DNA from: an uncultured Flavobacteriaceae bacterium
GTDB lineage: Bacteria; Bacteroidota; Bacteroidia; Flavobacteriales; Flavobacteriaceae
Direction of reading: 5' to 3'
Length of the DNA stretch: 64,000 bases
Assembly (NCBI GenBank): GCA_947495135.1
Contig: CANLXN010000001.1
Span: forward strand, 310,001-374,000
The translations under genes were made by a program, and so were the position numbers. This document shows, one piece after another, positions 10,369 to 20,530 of this stretch (positions within the stretch are counted from its first letter, which is position 1; each line of letters begins with the position of its first letter). The notes below the pieces were generated by a model. It saw nothing but the letters and a program-made list of their open reading frames with translations, made no database searches and was not told where the DNA came from.

Positions 10369-13300
10369 ATGAAAATTTTAAGTTCATATCATCAGCAGCG
10401 TTTATGGTTCATAGATTATTTTGAAAAAGATTATCTATATGAAGGAAGCCCAATTTATCACAACGTGCCTTTATTTATTAAAATTGATAAGGCCTTTACA
10501 AAAGATGAATTAGGTCAAGCTTTCGAAACCTTGGTGTCTAGGCATGAAGTTTTGAGAACTAGTTTAGTGAACGAGAATGGTAAGATATCTCAAATTATCT
10601 CTCCTGCAACAGCTTTCGACTTTGGAGCTATTAGTAGTATGGAACAAAATGTGGAGAACAATTGTGAAAATCTAAGAAAGCTGCCTTTAGATTTTGATAG
10701 TTTGATGAAGGTGTATTATGAAATGGACGGAGAAAGTACTTCGGTTCTTGTTGTAATCCATCATGCAATTATTGATAGACATAGTATTAAAGTGATTAGA
10801 AAAGAGCTTATAGAATTACTTAGCACAACTATTGAAAGAGAGTATTCACCTATTGCTTATCAAAATTTTTCTAATTGGCAAAACTCACTCACCGAGGATC
10901 AATTAGAATCTTTGAGCTTCTTTTGGAAGTCCAAACTACGGGATTTACAGGTACTTTATCTTCCAACAGATAGAGAACGTGATAAAATTCATGTATACAA
11001 GTCAAAGTCTGAAAAATTTAGATTTCCTAAGGAAGAATTAGCGGTTTTTTGCGAGGCCCATGGTTTAAGCCCTCGTGGTCTATTTCTCTCTGCTTATAAA
11101 ATGGCCTTATCTCGCTATAGTGGTTTGACTGATATCGTTTTAGGTACGTTTATGAATCCGCGCGAATCTCAAAGTGAAAACCTATTGGGACCGTTAGAAA
11201 ATTTAGTAGTGCTGCGTTCTCAGTTGGATGTTGAAAAATCCTTAATAGAAAACGCAACTTCAATAGAAGATACATGGAATGAGGCAGCACAATATAAAAC
11301 AATGCCTTTCGATAAATTAGTGGGAGAAATCAACCCCAAAAAAGATATGAGTCGCACCGCTCTATTTGATGTGCTTTATTCTTTTGAATCTTTCGAGCAG
11401 GGAAACAATCAACCAAAAAGTAATAATGAAGGTTGGGGAAAATATGATTTTAATCTATATGTAAAAGAACAAGAGAGCTATTTTGATCTAATTCTTACTT
11501 ACAACGAATTGTATTTCAATACCCAAACAATTCAATCTGTGAACGGCTTAATAGAACGTATTCTTGAAGCGACCATAGAACAAGGAAACGAACAATTGAA
11601 GAATGTTGAATTGGTTTCTTCAGAAGAAAAGCAACGCTTAATTTCTTTGAATGAAACTAACTTCGTAGCGAACGAAGAAACTATTGTTAGTTGGTTCGCG
11701 GAACAAGTGGCACAAAACGGTGATAAAGCTGGTTTGAGTTGGGATGGTGGTGAATATACCTATCGCGAACTTGATGAAAAGTCAAATAAGCTCGCCAATG
11801 TTTTGGTTCAAAAGTTAGGAGTTCAAATTGAGGACAAAGTGGCGGTTTTATTGAACAGCCAGGAACAAATAGTAATTAGTTTATTAGCTATTTTGAAGGC
11901 TGGAGCTGCTTATGTGCCAATTAATCCTGACTATCCAGAAGATCGTAAATCTTTCATTATGGAAGATGCTAATTGCGAGGTTCGTATAGATGAAGATTTT
12001 TTCGCACAATGGGATGTTTCTTTGGAAGCGGCTAGTATAGAAATGCCTAAGGTCTCTATTGTTGCAGAAAATTTAGCCTACATTATTTATACTTCTGGGA
12101 CAACAGGACAGCCCAAAGGAGTACTAATAGAACATCAAAATGTAATTAGTCTATTGAGGTCTTGCTTCCAACAATTACAGATTACAGCTAAAGACAATTG
12201 GTTGTTTTTTCACTCTTATTGCTTCGATTTCTCGGTATGGGAGATTTTTGGGTGTTTATTGAGTGGAGGAAACCTTTCTATGGTTGATGGGAATGAGGCT
12301 AAGAATGCCAAGGAGTTATCTAATTTAATGAATGTGTTTGGAACAACTGTTTTTAGTCAAACACCTTCCGCATTTTATAACTTCATTGAAGTTGGAGAGG
12401 TTGTTCCATCTTTACGATATGTTGTTTTTGGAGGAGAGGCTTTGAACCCGTCAAAATTGAAATCTTGGTCGGAAGAAAATCCTAATATTGAACTAGTAAA
12501 TATGTACGGAATTACTGAAACCACGGTACATGTTACAATTAAAAAATTAGACCAGACTAACATTCAAACGGACGTTAGCAATATTGGTAAGCCTTTATCT
12601 TTTGCGAAATGCTACATACTTAACAAAGAACAACAATTGTTGCCTTATGGATCTCCAGGTGAGTTATACATCTCTGGGAGTGGGGTAGCGCGTGGTTATT
12701 TGAATCGTCCTCAATTAAACGAAGAGCGATTTTTAAAGACCAATACTTTCGGCCTGAATGAAGTATTATATAGAACAGGTGATCTAGCTCGATTTCTTGA
12801 TAATGGAGATATCGAATATTTAGGACGTGTAGATGATCAAGTTAAAATACGAGGTTATCGTATAGAGCTGGACGAAATTAATAGACAGTTACAAACCCTA
12901 GAAAGTGTAAAACAGAGTACGGTAACAGTATACCAACACGACGATGAGGATAAGAGCATTGTGGCATACGCCGCTGGTGCTAATAAATTAAGTGAGGATG
13001 ATGTTAGGTCGTATTTGGCTTCAAAACTTCCGGCTTATATGGTGCCAACCTTTATTGTTATTTTGGATAGCATTCCTTTAAATTCAAATGGTAAAATTGA
13101 TAAAGCAAGTTTACCATCTCCAATGGAGTCTATTTCTGATACGGAAAATGAAATTGTACCACCTGGCAATGATTTAGAGCAGGCCTTATTTTTAATCTGG
13201 AAGGATATTTTAGGAATAGAAAATTTCGGAATAACACATAACTTTTTTGAAATAGGCGGACACAGTCTTAGAGCAACCAGACTAATGGCTGCCGTTCAAA

Positions 13301-16300
13301 AGCAGTTTGATGTAAAGATTGGTTTAAAAGACATTTTTGAAAACCCATCAATTAAGGAACAAGTCCGATTTATAAAAGGGCAGGAGGAATTGATTTTTAT
13401 CGAAATACCAAAAGTAGAAGAGAAAGATAGTTATCCTATTTCCAGTGCGCAGCGAAGGCTTTGGGTCCTAAGCCAATTGGAAGGTGGGTCTGCGGCATAT
13501 AACATGCCTTCTCAAATGAACTTAGCTGGGGCATATCAAATAGATAATTTTGCAAAAGCGGTGAACGCTGTTGTGGACCGACATGAAATTCTACGTACTG
13601 TATTTTTTACTAATGAGAACGGTGATGTACAACAAAAGGTTCGTACCAAAGAAGAACTTGGTTTTGAAATAGCATGTATTGACTTTAGAGATGAAACGAA
13701 TCCAGCGCTAGCATGCGAATCTTATATTAATAATGATGCTAACGTTCCATTCGATTTGGAAAATGGACCGCTTTTGAGAGCAAGTTTAATACAAGTTGCA
13801 GACGAAAACTTTGTATTTTATTACAACATGCACCATATTATTAGTGATGGTTGGTCTATGGAGGTTTTATCCAGAGATGTAATGACTTTTTACAATGCAT
13901 TCAACAACAACACGGCACCCACTTTACCAGCCTTAAGAATTCAATATAAAGATTACGCTTCGTGGCAGTTAAATGAGACTAAGTCATCCAATTATCAAGC
14001 AGATAAGGATTATTGGTTGGAGGTAATGAATGAAGAAATTGCTTTAATCGATTTGCCTTCAAATAAACAACGACCAAGTGTTAAGACTTATAACGGCGCA
14101 AATGTGCGATCGTATATCAATGCAGAACTCACTCAATCTATTCAAAATTTAATAAAAGAAAATGGAGGAAGTTTATTTACCTCTTTATTCGCTGCATGGA
14201 ATGTAATGATTCATAAATATACGGCTTTAGAGGATTTGGTAATGGGAAGTCCAGTATCTGGAAGGTCTCATTCAGATTTGAATGATCAAATTGGGTTTTA
14301 TGTAAATACATTGGCATTAAGAAACAAAATCGATCCAAACGAAAGTTTTTTAAGCTTTTATGAAAAATTACAGCGTAATACGTTGACATCTTTAGAACAT
14401 CAAGCGTACTCTTTTGATACACTGGTGGAGGATTTGGACGTTCAGGTAGATCCATCTAGAAACCCTTTGTTTGATGTAATATTTACATTGCAAAGTAGAG
14501 GATTAATTTCTACTGAAAGTGCAGAGCAAACAAGAAACACGGATGCTATTGATATTTCAGAAGGGAAAACATCAAAGTTTGATTTACAGGCAATATTTGA
14601 GGAGGAAGGTGATAGTATCACATTTAATTTAGGCTATAATACAGATGTATATGAGGAGGAAATGATAGTGTCTTTAGTTGGACATTTTAAACAATTATTG
14701 GAAGCGATTGTCAATGCACCGAATCGCGCCATAAATGAATTAAATTATTTGACAGACGAAGAAGTTGAACAGTTAACGATTTTGTTCAATGATTCCAAAG
14801 CAAATTATCCAAGTAATAAATCAATTGTTGATTTATTTCAGGAGCAAGTTCAGACGTCTCCAGATGCAATAGCTCTTGAATGTGGAGAAGTAAGTTATAC
14901 ATACCAAGAATTAGATGAAATCTCTAATAGATTGAGCAATTATTTAATCGACAATTACGGTATTATTTCCGAAGATTTAATCGGGATCATGTTATCCAGA
15001 ACCGAATGGCATATTATTTCAATATTAGGAATACTAAAAGCAGGAGGAGCTTATGTTCCATTTGATGCGGATTATCCAGAAGATAGAATCGCCTTTATGA
15101 AAGACGATTGTAATTGTAAAGTAATTATTAGTCAAGATATTTTAAACGACTTTATCGTAAATGAAATAGATTATTCAGACCAAAGCCCTCAAATAACTAT
15201 TGGGCCAGATAATTTAGCATACATCGTTTATACATCGGGATCTACTGGAATCCCAAAGGGTGTAATGATTGAACATAAAAGTGTAGTTAGACTAGTGAAA
15301 TCTTCTAATTATTTCGAATTTGGGCCAAGTGATGCTATTTTGGCATCTGGCTCTTTATCTTTTGATGCGACCACTTTTGAGTTTTTTGGCCCACTATTAA
15401 ATGGTGCCAAATTGGTGATAACTTCCAAAGAGGTGATGATGGACCCCAAATTGTTTAAAGAAGAGTTAGAAACTCGTGGGGTGAATATTATGTGGTTTAT
15501 TTCTGGTTGGTTAAATCAGTTAGTGGACACAAATATTGAACTTTTTGAAACTATCAAATTTATTGTTGTTGGAGGTGATAGGTTGTCACCTATTCATATA
15601 AAAAAATTAATCCGTTCAAATTCAGATTTGACAGTTTATAATGTATACGGACCAACAGAGAATACAACCTTCTCCTCGTATTATCCAATTAATGAAGTGG
15701 AAGCAGATATTCCTATTGGGAAACCTATTAGTAACACAACTGCTTATATTTTTAATAAATCAGAGCAATTGATTCCAGTAGGAGTCACTGGAGAGATTTA
15801 CCTAGGTGGAGATGGGCTTTCTAGAGGATATCTGAAACAACCGGAGCTAACCGCAGAAAAATTTGTACCGCATCCATTTGTGGAAGGGGAACGACTTTAT
15901 AAAACAGGAGATTTAGGTTCTTGGTTACCAGACGGTAATATCAAGTTTGTAGGCCGCGTAGATGGTCAAGTGAAAATTAACGGACATAGAATTGAATTAG
16001 GGGAAATTGAATATCAGCTACAGAATAAGGAGCATGTGAACGAAGTAGTAGTTCTAATCAATGAAGTAGAGGGGCAAGAGAAACAGATTACTGCTTATTT
16101 GGTTTCTGAAGTAGCAGAAAATCACACAGAAATGAGAAGTTTTCTATCTAATGAGCTACCAGATTATATGTTGCCTAACACATTTGTGCAACTAGATGAA
16201 ATGCCTTTAAATTCTAACGGTAAGGTGGATAAAAAGGCATTGCTAACTATGACTCAAGGTACTGAGCTAGTCGCAAATAATTACGAAGCTCCAACCAACG

Positions 16301-17952
16301 AGATGGAAGAACAACTAGCGGCTGTTTGGGGAACTATTCTAAATCGTGAGTTAATTGGAATTAGTGACGATTTTTTCGATCTGGGAGGAAACAGCCTAAA
16401 ACTGTTGACACTTATAAATGAGCTTCATAAGAAGTTCGATTATAAGATCACTATGAAGGAAATATTTTCTTACCGAACTATTAAAGAACAGGCAATCCTT
16501 ATTGAAAACTCAAAGAAGAGTACATATTTGGAAATAGAGAAAGCTGAAGAAAGCGAAAGCTATCCGGTATCGGTTACTCAGAAACGCCTGCTCCTGCTTA
16601 GTCATACAGAGGAAAGTTCTGTAGCTTATAATATGCCCACTTCTATGGTGCTGAAGGACTTAAAGGACATAAACAAGTTTATAGAGGCTATTTATTTGTC
16701 GATTGATAGACATGAGATTTTAAGAACGGTTTTTAAGGAAGATGAAGATGGTGATTATCGACAATGGGTTTTGCTAAGAAAAGATTTAGATTTTACAATC
16801 GATATTCAGGATTTTAGAAATCACAGCGAAAAGAACCAAGAGGTTAATGATTATATAGCCAAGGATTCGGTAAAAAAATTCGATTTACAGAATGGTCCTT
16901 TATTAAGGGCAAGTCTGCTACAAGTTGGAGATAACGACTATATCTTTTATTACAACATGCATCACATTGTTGGTGATGGATGGTCAATCGAAGTTCTTTC
17001 TAAAGATGTGATGGCATTTTACAATGCTTTAATAGAAGGAATTCAACCAGAGTTACCCGAATTGAGAATCCAATACAAGGATTTCGCGATCTGGCAATTA
17101 AATAGGTTTAAGAATAATGAAGTAGATATTAGTAAGTTGTATTGGTTTAATCAATTTACGGGAGATGTTCCAAAACTGGACTTAACATTTTCAAAGGCTA
17201 GACCTAAGTTCAAGACCTTTAATGGAAACTTATTGACACAGAAGATAGACGGGGAAATATTAAATGGATTGAACAATCTTTGCACTAAAACAGAGAGCAC
17301 CTTGTTCATGAATCTCATGTGTATGTTTGGAATGGTTCTCAAACGGTACTCGTATCAAGATGACTTTATTGTGGGAAGTCCGATGGTAGCTCGTGTAAAT
17401 GCAGAGTTGAAAAACCAAATAGGATTTTACGTTAATACCCTCATTTATAAATTGAATACGAATGGGTCACAGAGTTACCTCGAAATGCTTAGTAGTTTTA
17501 AGGATAGGGTCCTAGAAAACTTCGAGTATAGAGAATATCCTTTCGATCTATTGGTTGAAGACCTAAATCAAGGAAAAGATTTTTCTAGAAATCCACTCTT
17601 CGATGCCATGCTGGTCATTAACGAAAACGATCAGGCTGGTCAACTTTCTGCCGAATCATCTACTGGGGTTAAAATGAAGAACCAAAGCATTAAAAGTAAG
17701 TTCGATATAACGTTCACTTTTAACGTATACCGAGATGAGATTAATTGTAATGTAATTTATAATACCGATTTATTCGAGCAGACCAACATTGAAGAAATGT
17801 TAGCAGATTATATGAGTCTTCTAAATCATGTAGTCTCAGATAATTCCTTATCTGTAAACGAATATGTCAATTCGATGAGCAAAGAAGAAGAGCTGCAGGA
17901 GCATGATACATTCTTTAGTGAGATGCTTAAAACAATGGAAAGCGATTTCTAA
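10369..17952 (+). CDS. NRPS, C*-A-PCP-C-A-PCP-C (Thr-like and Val-like modules)
   Basis: 2527 residues, no docking domain: it opens directly with a C domain. That first C domain reads HHAIIDR (H131-R137), so the last Gly of HHxxxDG is Arg. A1 (TSGTTGQPKG near 575; FDFSVWEIFG; NMYGITETT) reads D-F-W-S-V-G-M-V-H-K, threonine-like (8 of 10 to DFWNIGMVHK). PCP1 has Ser966. C2 has HHIISDG near 1155. A2 (FDATTFEFFG, NVYGPTENTT) reads D-A-F-W-V-G-V-T-F-K, Val/Ile-like. PCP2 has LGGNS with Ser2009. The terminal C domain has intact HHIVGDG (2198-2204) but no A domain after it. The missing A-PCP is probably the A-PCP that opens the NRPS at 20599, so one module appears split over two genes with two small enzyme genes between them. 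Confidence 0.95.
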   Translation: MKILSSYHQQRLWFIDYFEKDYLYEGSPIYHNVPLFIKIDKAFTKDELGQAFETLVSRHEVLRTSLVNENGKISQIISPATAFDFGAISSMEQNVENNCENLRKLPLDFDSLMKVYYEMDGESTSVLVVIHHAIIDRHSIKVIRKELIELLSTTIEREYSPIAYQNFSNWQNSLTEDQLESLSFFWKSKLRDLQVLYLPTDRERDKIHVYKSKSEKFRFPKEELAVFCEAHGLSPRGLFLSAYKMALSRYSGLTDIVLGTFMNPRESQSENLLGPLENLVVLRSQLDVEKSLIENATSIEDTWNEAAQYKTMPFDKLVGEINPKKDMSRTALFDVLYSFESFEQGNNQPKSNNEGWGKYDFNLYVKEQESYFDLILTYNELYFNTQTIQSVNGLIERILEATIEQGNEQLKNVELVSSEEKQRLISLNETNFVANEETIVSWFAEQVAQNGDKAGLSWDGGEYTYRELDEKSNKLANVLVQKLGVQIEDKVAVLLNSQEQIVISLLAILKAGAAYVPINPDYPEDRKSFIMEDANCEVRIDEDFFAQWDVSLEAASIEMPKVSIVAENLAYIIYTSGTTGQPKGVLIEHQNVISLLRSCFQQLQITAKDNWLFFHSYCFDFSVWEIFGCLLSGGNLSMVDGNEAKNAKELSNLMNVFGTTVFSQTPSAFYNFIEVGEVVPSLRYVVFGGEALNPSKLKSWSEENPNIELVNMYGITETTVHVTIKKLDQTNIQTDVSNIGKPLSFAKCYILNKEQQLLPYGSPGELYISGSGVARGYLNRPQLNEERFLKTNTFGLNEVLYRTGDLARFLDNGDIEYLGRVDDQVKIRGYRIELDEINRQLQTLESVKQSTVTVYQHDDEDKSIVAYAAGANKLSEDDVRSYLASKLPAYMVPTFIVILDSIPLNSNGKIDKASLPSPMESISDTENEIVPPGNDLEQALFLIWKDILGIENFGITHNFFEIGGHSLRATRLMAAVQKQFDVKIGLKDIFENPSIKEQVRFIKGQEELIFIEIPKVEEKDSYPISSAQRRLWVLSQLEGGSAAYNMPSQMNLAGAYQIDNFAKAVNAVVDRHEILRTVFFTNENGDVQQKVRTKEELGFEIACIDFRDETNPALACESYINNDANVPFDLENGPLLRASLIQVADENFVFYYNMHHIISDGWSMEVLSRDVMTFYNAFNNNTAPTLPALRIQYKDYASWQLNETKSSNYQADKDYWLEVMNEEIALIDLPSNKQRPSVKTYNGANVRSYINAELTQSIQNLIKENGGSLFTSLFAAWNVMIHKYTALEDLVMGSPVSGRSHSDLNDQIGFYVNTLALRNKIDPNESFLSFYEKLQRNTLTSLEHQAYSFDTLVEDLDVQVDPSRNPLFDVIFTLQSRGLISTESAEQTRNTDAIDISEGKTSKFDLQAIFEEEGDSITFNLGYNTDVYEEEMIVSLVGHFKQLLEAIVNAPNRAINELNYLTDEEVEQLTILFNDSKANYPSNKSIVDLFQEQVQTSPDAIALECGEVSYTYQELDEISNRLSNYLIDNYGIISEDLIGIMLSRTEWHIISILGILKAGGAYVPFDADYPEDRIAFMKDDCNCKVIISQDILNDFIVNEIDYSDQSPQITIGPDNLAYIVYTSGSTGIPKGVMIEHKSVVRLVKSSNYFEFGPSDAILASGSLSFDATTFEFFGPLLNGAKLVITSKEVMMDPKLFKEELETRGVNIMWFISGWLNQLVDTNIELFETIKFIVVGGDRLSPIHIKKLIRSNSDLTVYNVYGPTENTTFSSYYPINEVEADIPIGKPISNTTAYIFNKSEQLIPVGVTGEIYLGGDGLSRGYLKQPELTAEKFVPHPFVEGERLYKTGDLGSWLPDGNIKFVGRVDGQVKINGHRIELGEIEYQLQNKEHVNEVVVLINEVEGQEKQITAYLVSEVAENHTEMRSFLSNELPDYMLPNTFVQLDEMPLNSNGKVDKKALLTMTQGTELVANNYEAPTNEMEEQLAAVWGTILNRELIGISDDFFDLGGNSLKLLTLINELHKKFDYKITMKEIFSYRTIKEQAILIENSKKSTYLEIEKAEESESYPVSVTQKRLLLLSHTEESSVAYNMPTSMVLKDLKDINKFIEAIYLSIDRHEILRTVFKEDEDGDYRQWVLLRKDLDFTIDIQDFRNHSEKNQEVNDYIAKDSVKKFDLQNGPLLRASLLQVGDNDYIFYYNMHHIVGDGWSIEVLSKDVMAFYNALIEGIQPELPELRIQYKDFAIWQLNRFKNNEVDISKLYWFNQFTGDVPKLDLTFSKARPKFKTFNGNLLTQKIDGEILNGLNNLCTKTESTLFMNLMCMFGMVLKRYSYQDDFIVGSPMVARVNAELKNQIGFYVNTLIYKLNTNGSQSYLEMLSSFKDRVLENFEYREYPFDLLVEDLNQGKDFSRNPLFDAMLVINENDQAGQLSAESSTGVKMKNQSIKSKFDITFTFNVYRDEINCNVIYNTDLFEQTNIEEMLADYMSLLNHVVSDNSLSVNEYVNSMSKEEELQEHDTFFSEMLKTMESDF

Positions 17953-18020
17953 AAACTAGAAAGACGATTAGTATCTATATCTCAGGTTTTTAATTATTGA
18001 GGGTATAAAATACATATTAA

Positions 18021-18057
18021 ACTGAAGCAGAGTCTGCCTAGGCTAAACGACTTCAGT
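18021..18057 (+). promoter_or_regulatory. Structured leader before the radical SAM gene
   Basis: In the 144-bp gap, ACTGAAG (18021-18027) pairs with CTTCAGT (18051-18057). Inside it GCAG and CTGC form a second possible stem, followed by the palindrome CCTAGG. It lies about 40 bases before the ATG at 18097. It may be an internal attenuator or processing site; no terminator T-run is seen. Confidence 0.3.
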
Positions 18058-18096
18058 ATTTAAACTAACAACATCGATTTAAAAATTCAGGAAACA

Positions 18097-19389
18097 ATGA
18101 TTGCAATAGATAAAAAGTACAAAGTTATTACTCTGAGAAATTTCAGGGAGGTTGATCAAATTAAGACATACCTGTCTGAGGAACAAAAAAAGAGCATTGA
18201 AGTAGTTGGGAATGTGTTACCCTTTAAAATTAATAACTATGTAATCGATGAATTGATCGATTGGTCAAACGTTCCAGAAGATCCTATTTTTCAATTAACG
18301 TTTCCGCAAAAAGGGATGCTTTCAGACTTTTTCTATAAAACAATGGAAGACGCACTTTCCTTGGATTTAAGTAGATCCGATTTAAAGAAAATTGCAGATG
18401 GTATTCGCTATCAGTTAAACCCAAATCCCTCAGGACAGGACAAGAATATTGCAAAAATTGATGATAAAGATTTGCGCGGTATTCAGCACAAGTATCAGGA
18501 GACAGCTTTGTTTTTTCCAAGTAGTGGTCAAACATGTCATGCATATTGTACTTTTTGTTTTCGTTGGTCACAATTTGTTGGAATGGAGGATTTAAAATTC
18601 GCTATGAAGGAATCTGAATTGATGATCGAATACTTTGACAAGAATCCGTCAATTACAGATGTCATCTTTACAGGTGGTGATCCAATGGTAATGTCCACAC
18701 AAAAGTTGGCAAGCTATATTGATCCTTTACTGGAAAAGCGTCCAGGGAATTTACAAAACATAAGACTTGGAACAAAAGCGCTGAGTTATTGGCCGTACAA
18801 ATTCTTAACAGATAAAGATGCAGACGATACTCTTAGGCTTTTTGAAAGAGTGATTGAAAGCGGTTTTCATTTAACCCTTATGGCTCATTTCAATCATCCT
18901 AATGAACTAGCTACCGATGCTGTTCAACACGCAATTAAGCGCATACTGAGCACAGGAGTTCAGATAAGAACACAATCACCTATTCTCAATAACATAAATA
19001 ACGACACAAATGCTTGGGCCAACATGTGGAGAGAGCAAGTTAGACTCGGGCTTATACCTTACTATATGTTTGTTGCTCGCGATACAGGGGCACAAGATTA
19101 TTTTGCGATTCCATTGGAAAAGGCTTTGTCGATTTACAACAAAGCGTACCAAGGAGTGAGCGGATTAGCAAGAACAGTAAAGGGGCCTAGTATGTCTACA
19201 GATTATGGTAAAATTGAACTGCTCGGGATAAATGAAATTAATAATGAAAAGGTTTTCACCCTCCGATTTATTCAAGCCCGAAATCCAGAATGGGTAAAAG
19301 AACCATTCTTTGCTAAATACGATCCTAAGGCCGTTTGGATTAGTGATTTAAAACCTGCCTTTGGAGAAGAAAAATTCTTTTTTCAATAA
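18097..19389 (+). CDS. KamA-family radical SAM protein (lysine 2,3-aminomutase-like, non-canonical)
   Basis: 430 residues. The radical SAM cluster motif CxxxCxxC is present as C147-H-A-Y-C151-T-F-C154, and the SAM-binding GGDP motif follows (FTGGDPM). Fold and length match the KamA (lysine 2,3-aminomutase) family, whose classical members move the alpha-amino group of lysine to the beta carbon using SAM, a 4Fe-4S cluster and PLP. By eye, though, the hallmarks of true lysine aminomutase are absent: the region matching YYIYQCDLS reads YYMFVARDT, and the PLP-lysine loop (DAPGGGGK in the Clostridium enzyme) is replaced by VKGPSMSTDYGK. So beta-lysine formation should not be assumed. It is 12 bp from a TauD-like oxygenase and lies directly before an NRPS that opens with an unusual A domain, so making or modifying that monomer is the best contextual guess. 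Confidence 0.9.
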   Translation: MIAIDKKYKVITLRNFREVDQIKTYLSEEQKKSIEVVGNVLPFKINNYVIDELIDWSNVPEDPIFQLTFPQKGMLSDFFYKTMEDALSLDLSRSDLKKIADGIRYQLNPNPSGQDKNIAKIDDKDLRGIQHKYQETALFFPSSGQTCHAYCTFCFRWSQFVGMEDLKFAMKESELMIEYFDKNPSITDVIFTGGDPMVMSTQKLASYIDPLLEKRPGNLQNIRLGTKALSYWPYKFLTDKDADDTLRLFERVIESGFHLTLMAHFNHPNELATDAVQHAIKRILSTGVQIRTQSPILNNINNDTNAWANMWREQVRLGLIPYYMFVARDTGAQDYFAIPLEKALSIYNKAYQGVSGLARTVKGPSMSTDYGKIELLGINEINNEKVFTLRFIQARNPEWVKEPFFAKYDPKAVWISDLKPAFGEEKFFFQ

Positions 19390-19401
19390 AAACGAACAAT
19401 T

Positions 19402-20439
19402 ATGAAAACGTGTACAAAATGTTCTAAATGTAAGTCGAAATCGCTTACGGGAGAAACTTGTATTTCGATATTCGACAAAAAACAAAAAGTAGAACAACAA
19501 AAAAATAACATTATGAATTTACCATTTGAGATTAAACTGGACGATAAAACACCAGACGAATTCATTGCGTATTTTAAAGCCAATGAAGAAGAGATCGAAA
19601 AAGAGCTCACTAAATACGGAGCGATAAAGTTTCAAAATGTTCCGATTAATTCTGCAGAAGATTTTCAACATATTGTTGGTTCATTATCGACAAAATTTTT
19701 GAGTTACGTAAATGGGAATTCACCAAGGAAAAAAGTTGCTAGTCATGTATATACATCTACCGAGTACGACAAATCTCAAGTGATAACTATGCATAATGAA
19801 ATGTCTTATTCAGCTTCTTGGCCGAAAAAGCTATTTCTAAGTTGTTTGCAAGTTTCAGAAACAGGTGGAGAAACACTCTTAGCAGATAGTAGAGAAATTC
19901 TTAAAAAAATGAACCCTTCTATTGTAGAGAACATTAAGAATAAAGGGATTCGTTATATCAGAAATCTTCATGGTGGTGATGGCTTTTTTGGAAATTCTTG
20001 GCAGGATACTTACGAAACCAACGATAAAACGGAAGTTGAAGAGTATTTAAAAGCGTCTGAGATTGATTTTGAATGGAGAGATGATAATTCGCTTCAAATT
20101 ATTCAGTCACGAGGGGGATTAAATGCACATAGAGACACCAACGAATTGGTTTGGTTTAATCAAGTGGAGCATTTTCATCCTGTACATCTAGGAGAGGAAA
20201 TTTATGAAGTAATTCAATCTGTTTATGACTCACCTCTAAAATATCCGATGTATGTGCAATACGGAGATGGATCCACAATTGAAGTTGAAGCCATCAAGGA
20301 GATTGTCGAAACGATCGATTCACTAACATTAGCTCCAAAATGGAACAAAAACGAACTTCTCATTTTGGATAATGAGATTGTTTGTCACGGTAGAAATTCG
20401 TTCACAGGAGACCGTCTTGTATTGGTGTCAATGTCTTAA
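19402..20439 (+). CDS. TauD/SyrP-like Fe(II)/2-oxoglutarate-dependent oxygenase
   Basis: 345 residues, non-heme iron oxygenase of the TauD/clavaminate-synthase-like superfamily. The facial triad can be read as H131-x-E133 (in MHNEMSYS) and H329 (VCHGRNSF), with R338 (TGDR) as the likely 2-oxoglutarate-binding arginine. HxE rather than HxD is normal for the AsnO/VioC/clavaminate synthase branch, whose members hydroxylate amino acids or carrier-bound aminoacyl groups (SyrP hydroxylates Asp). It probably beta-hydroxylates an NRPS building block; which one is unknown. The first 37 residues are odd: Cys at 4, 7, 10 and 20 and many Lys, then an internal Met (ATG at 19513) where the normal family N-terminus begins. 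The true start may be 19513, or the Cys-rich extension may be real. It overlaps nothing and follows the radical SAM gene by 12 bp, so the two are probably co-translated. Confidence 0.9.
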   Translation: MKTCTKCSKCKSKSLTGETCISIFDKKQKVEQQKNNIMNLPFEIKLDDKTPDEFIAYFKANEEEIEKELTKYGAIKFQNVPINSAEDFQHIVGSLSTKFLSYVNGNSPRKKVASHVYTSTEYDKSQVITMHNEMSYSASWPKKLFLSCLQVSETGGETLLADSREILKKMNPSIVENIKNKGIRYIRNLHGGDGFFGNSWQDTYETNDKTEVEEYLKASEIDFEWRDDNSLQIIQSRGGLNAHRDTNELVWFNQVEHFHPVHLGEEIYEVIQSVYDSPLKYPMYVQYGDGSTIEVEAIKEIVETIDSLTLAPKWNKNELLILDNEIVCHGRNSFTGDRLVLVSMS

Positions 20440-20464
20440 TTCTACAAATTATAAATCGAGCAAA

Positions 20465-20484
20465 ATTGAAGTAATCACTTCAAT
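20465..20484 (+). terminator. Hairpin after the oxygenase gene
   Basis: ATTGAAGT and ACTTCAAT form a perfect 8-bp stem with a 4-base loop, 25 bases past the stop codon of the TauD-like gene. There is no clear T-run, so it may be a weak terminator or an RNA-stabilising 3' hairpin. Confidence 0.35.
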
Positions 20485-20530
20485 AAATATATAGAACCAC
20501 AGTTCTTTGAAATTTTAGCAATGTCTTCTT

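Noticed and set aside
18284-18571. Antisense ORFs of 60-134 codons inside the NRPS, PKS and other genes (for example 18284-18571, 31930-32334, 49035-49388 on the - strand)
   Set aside because: They lie wholly inside confidently assigned + strand genes, show no recognisable domains, and read like the reverse complement of conserved NRPS motifs.
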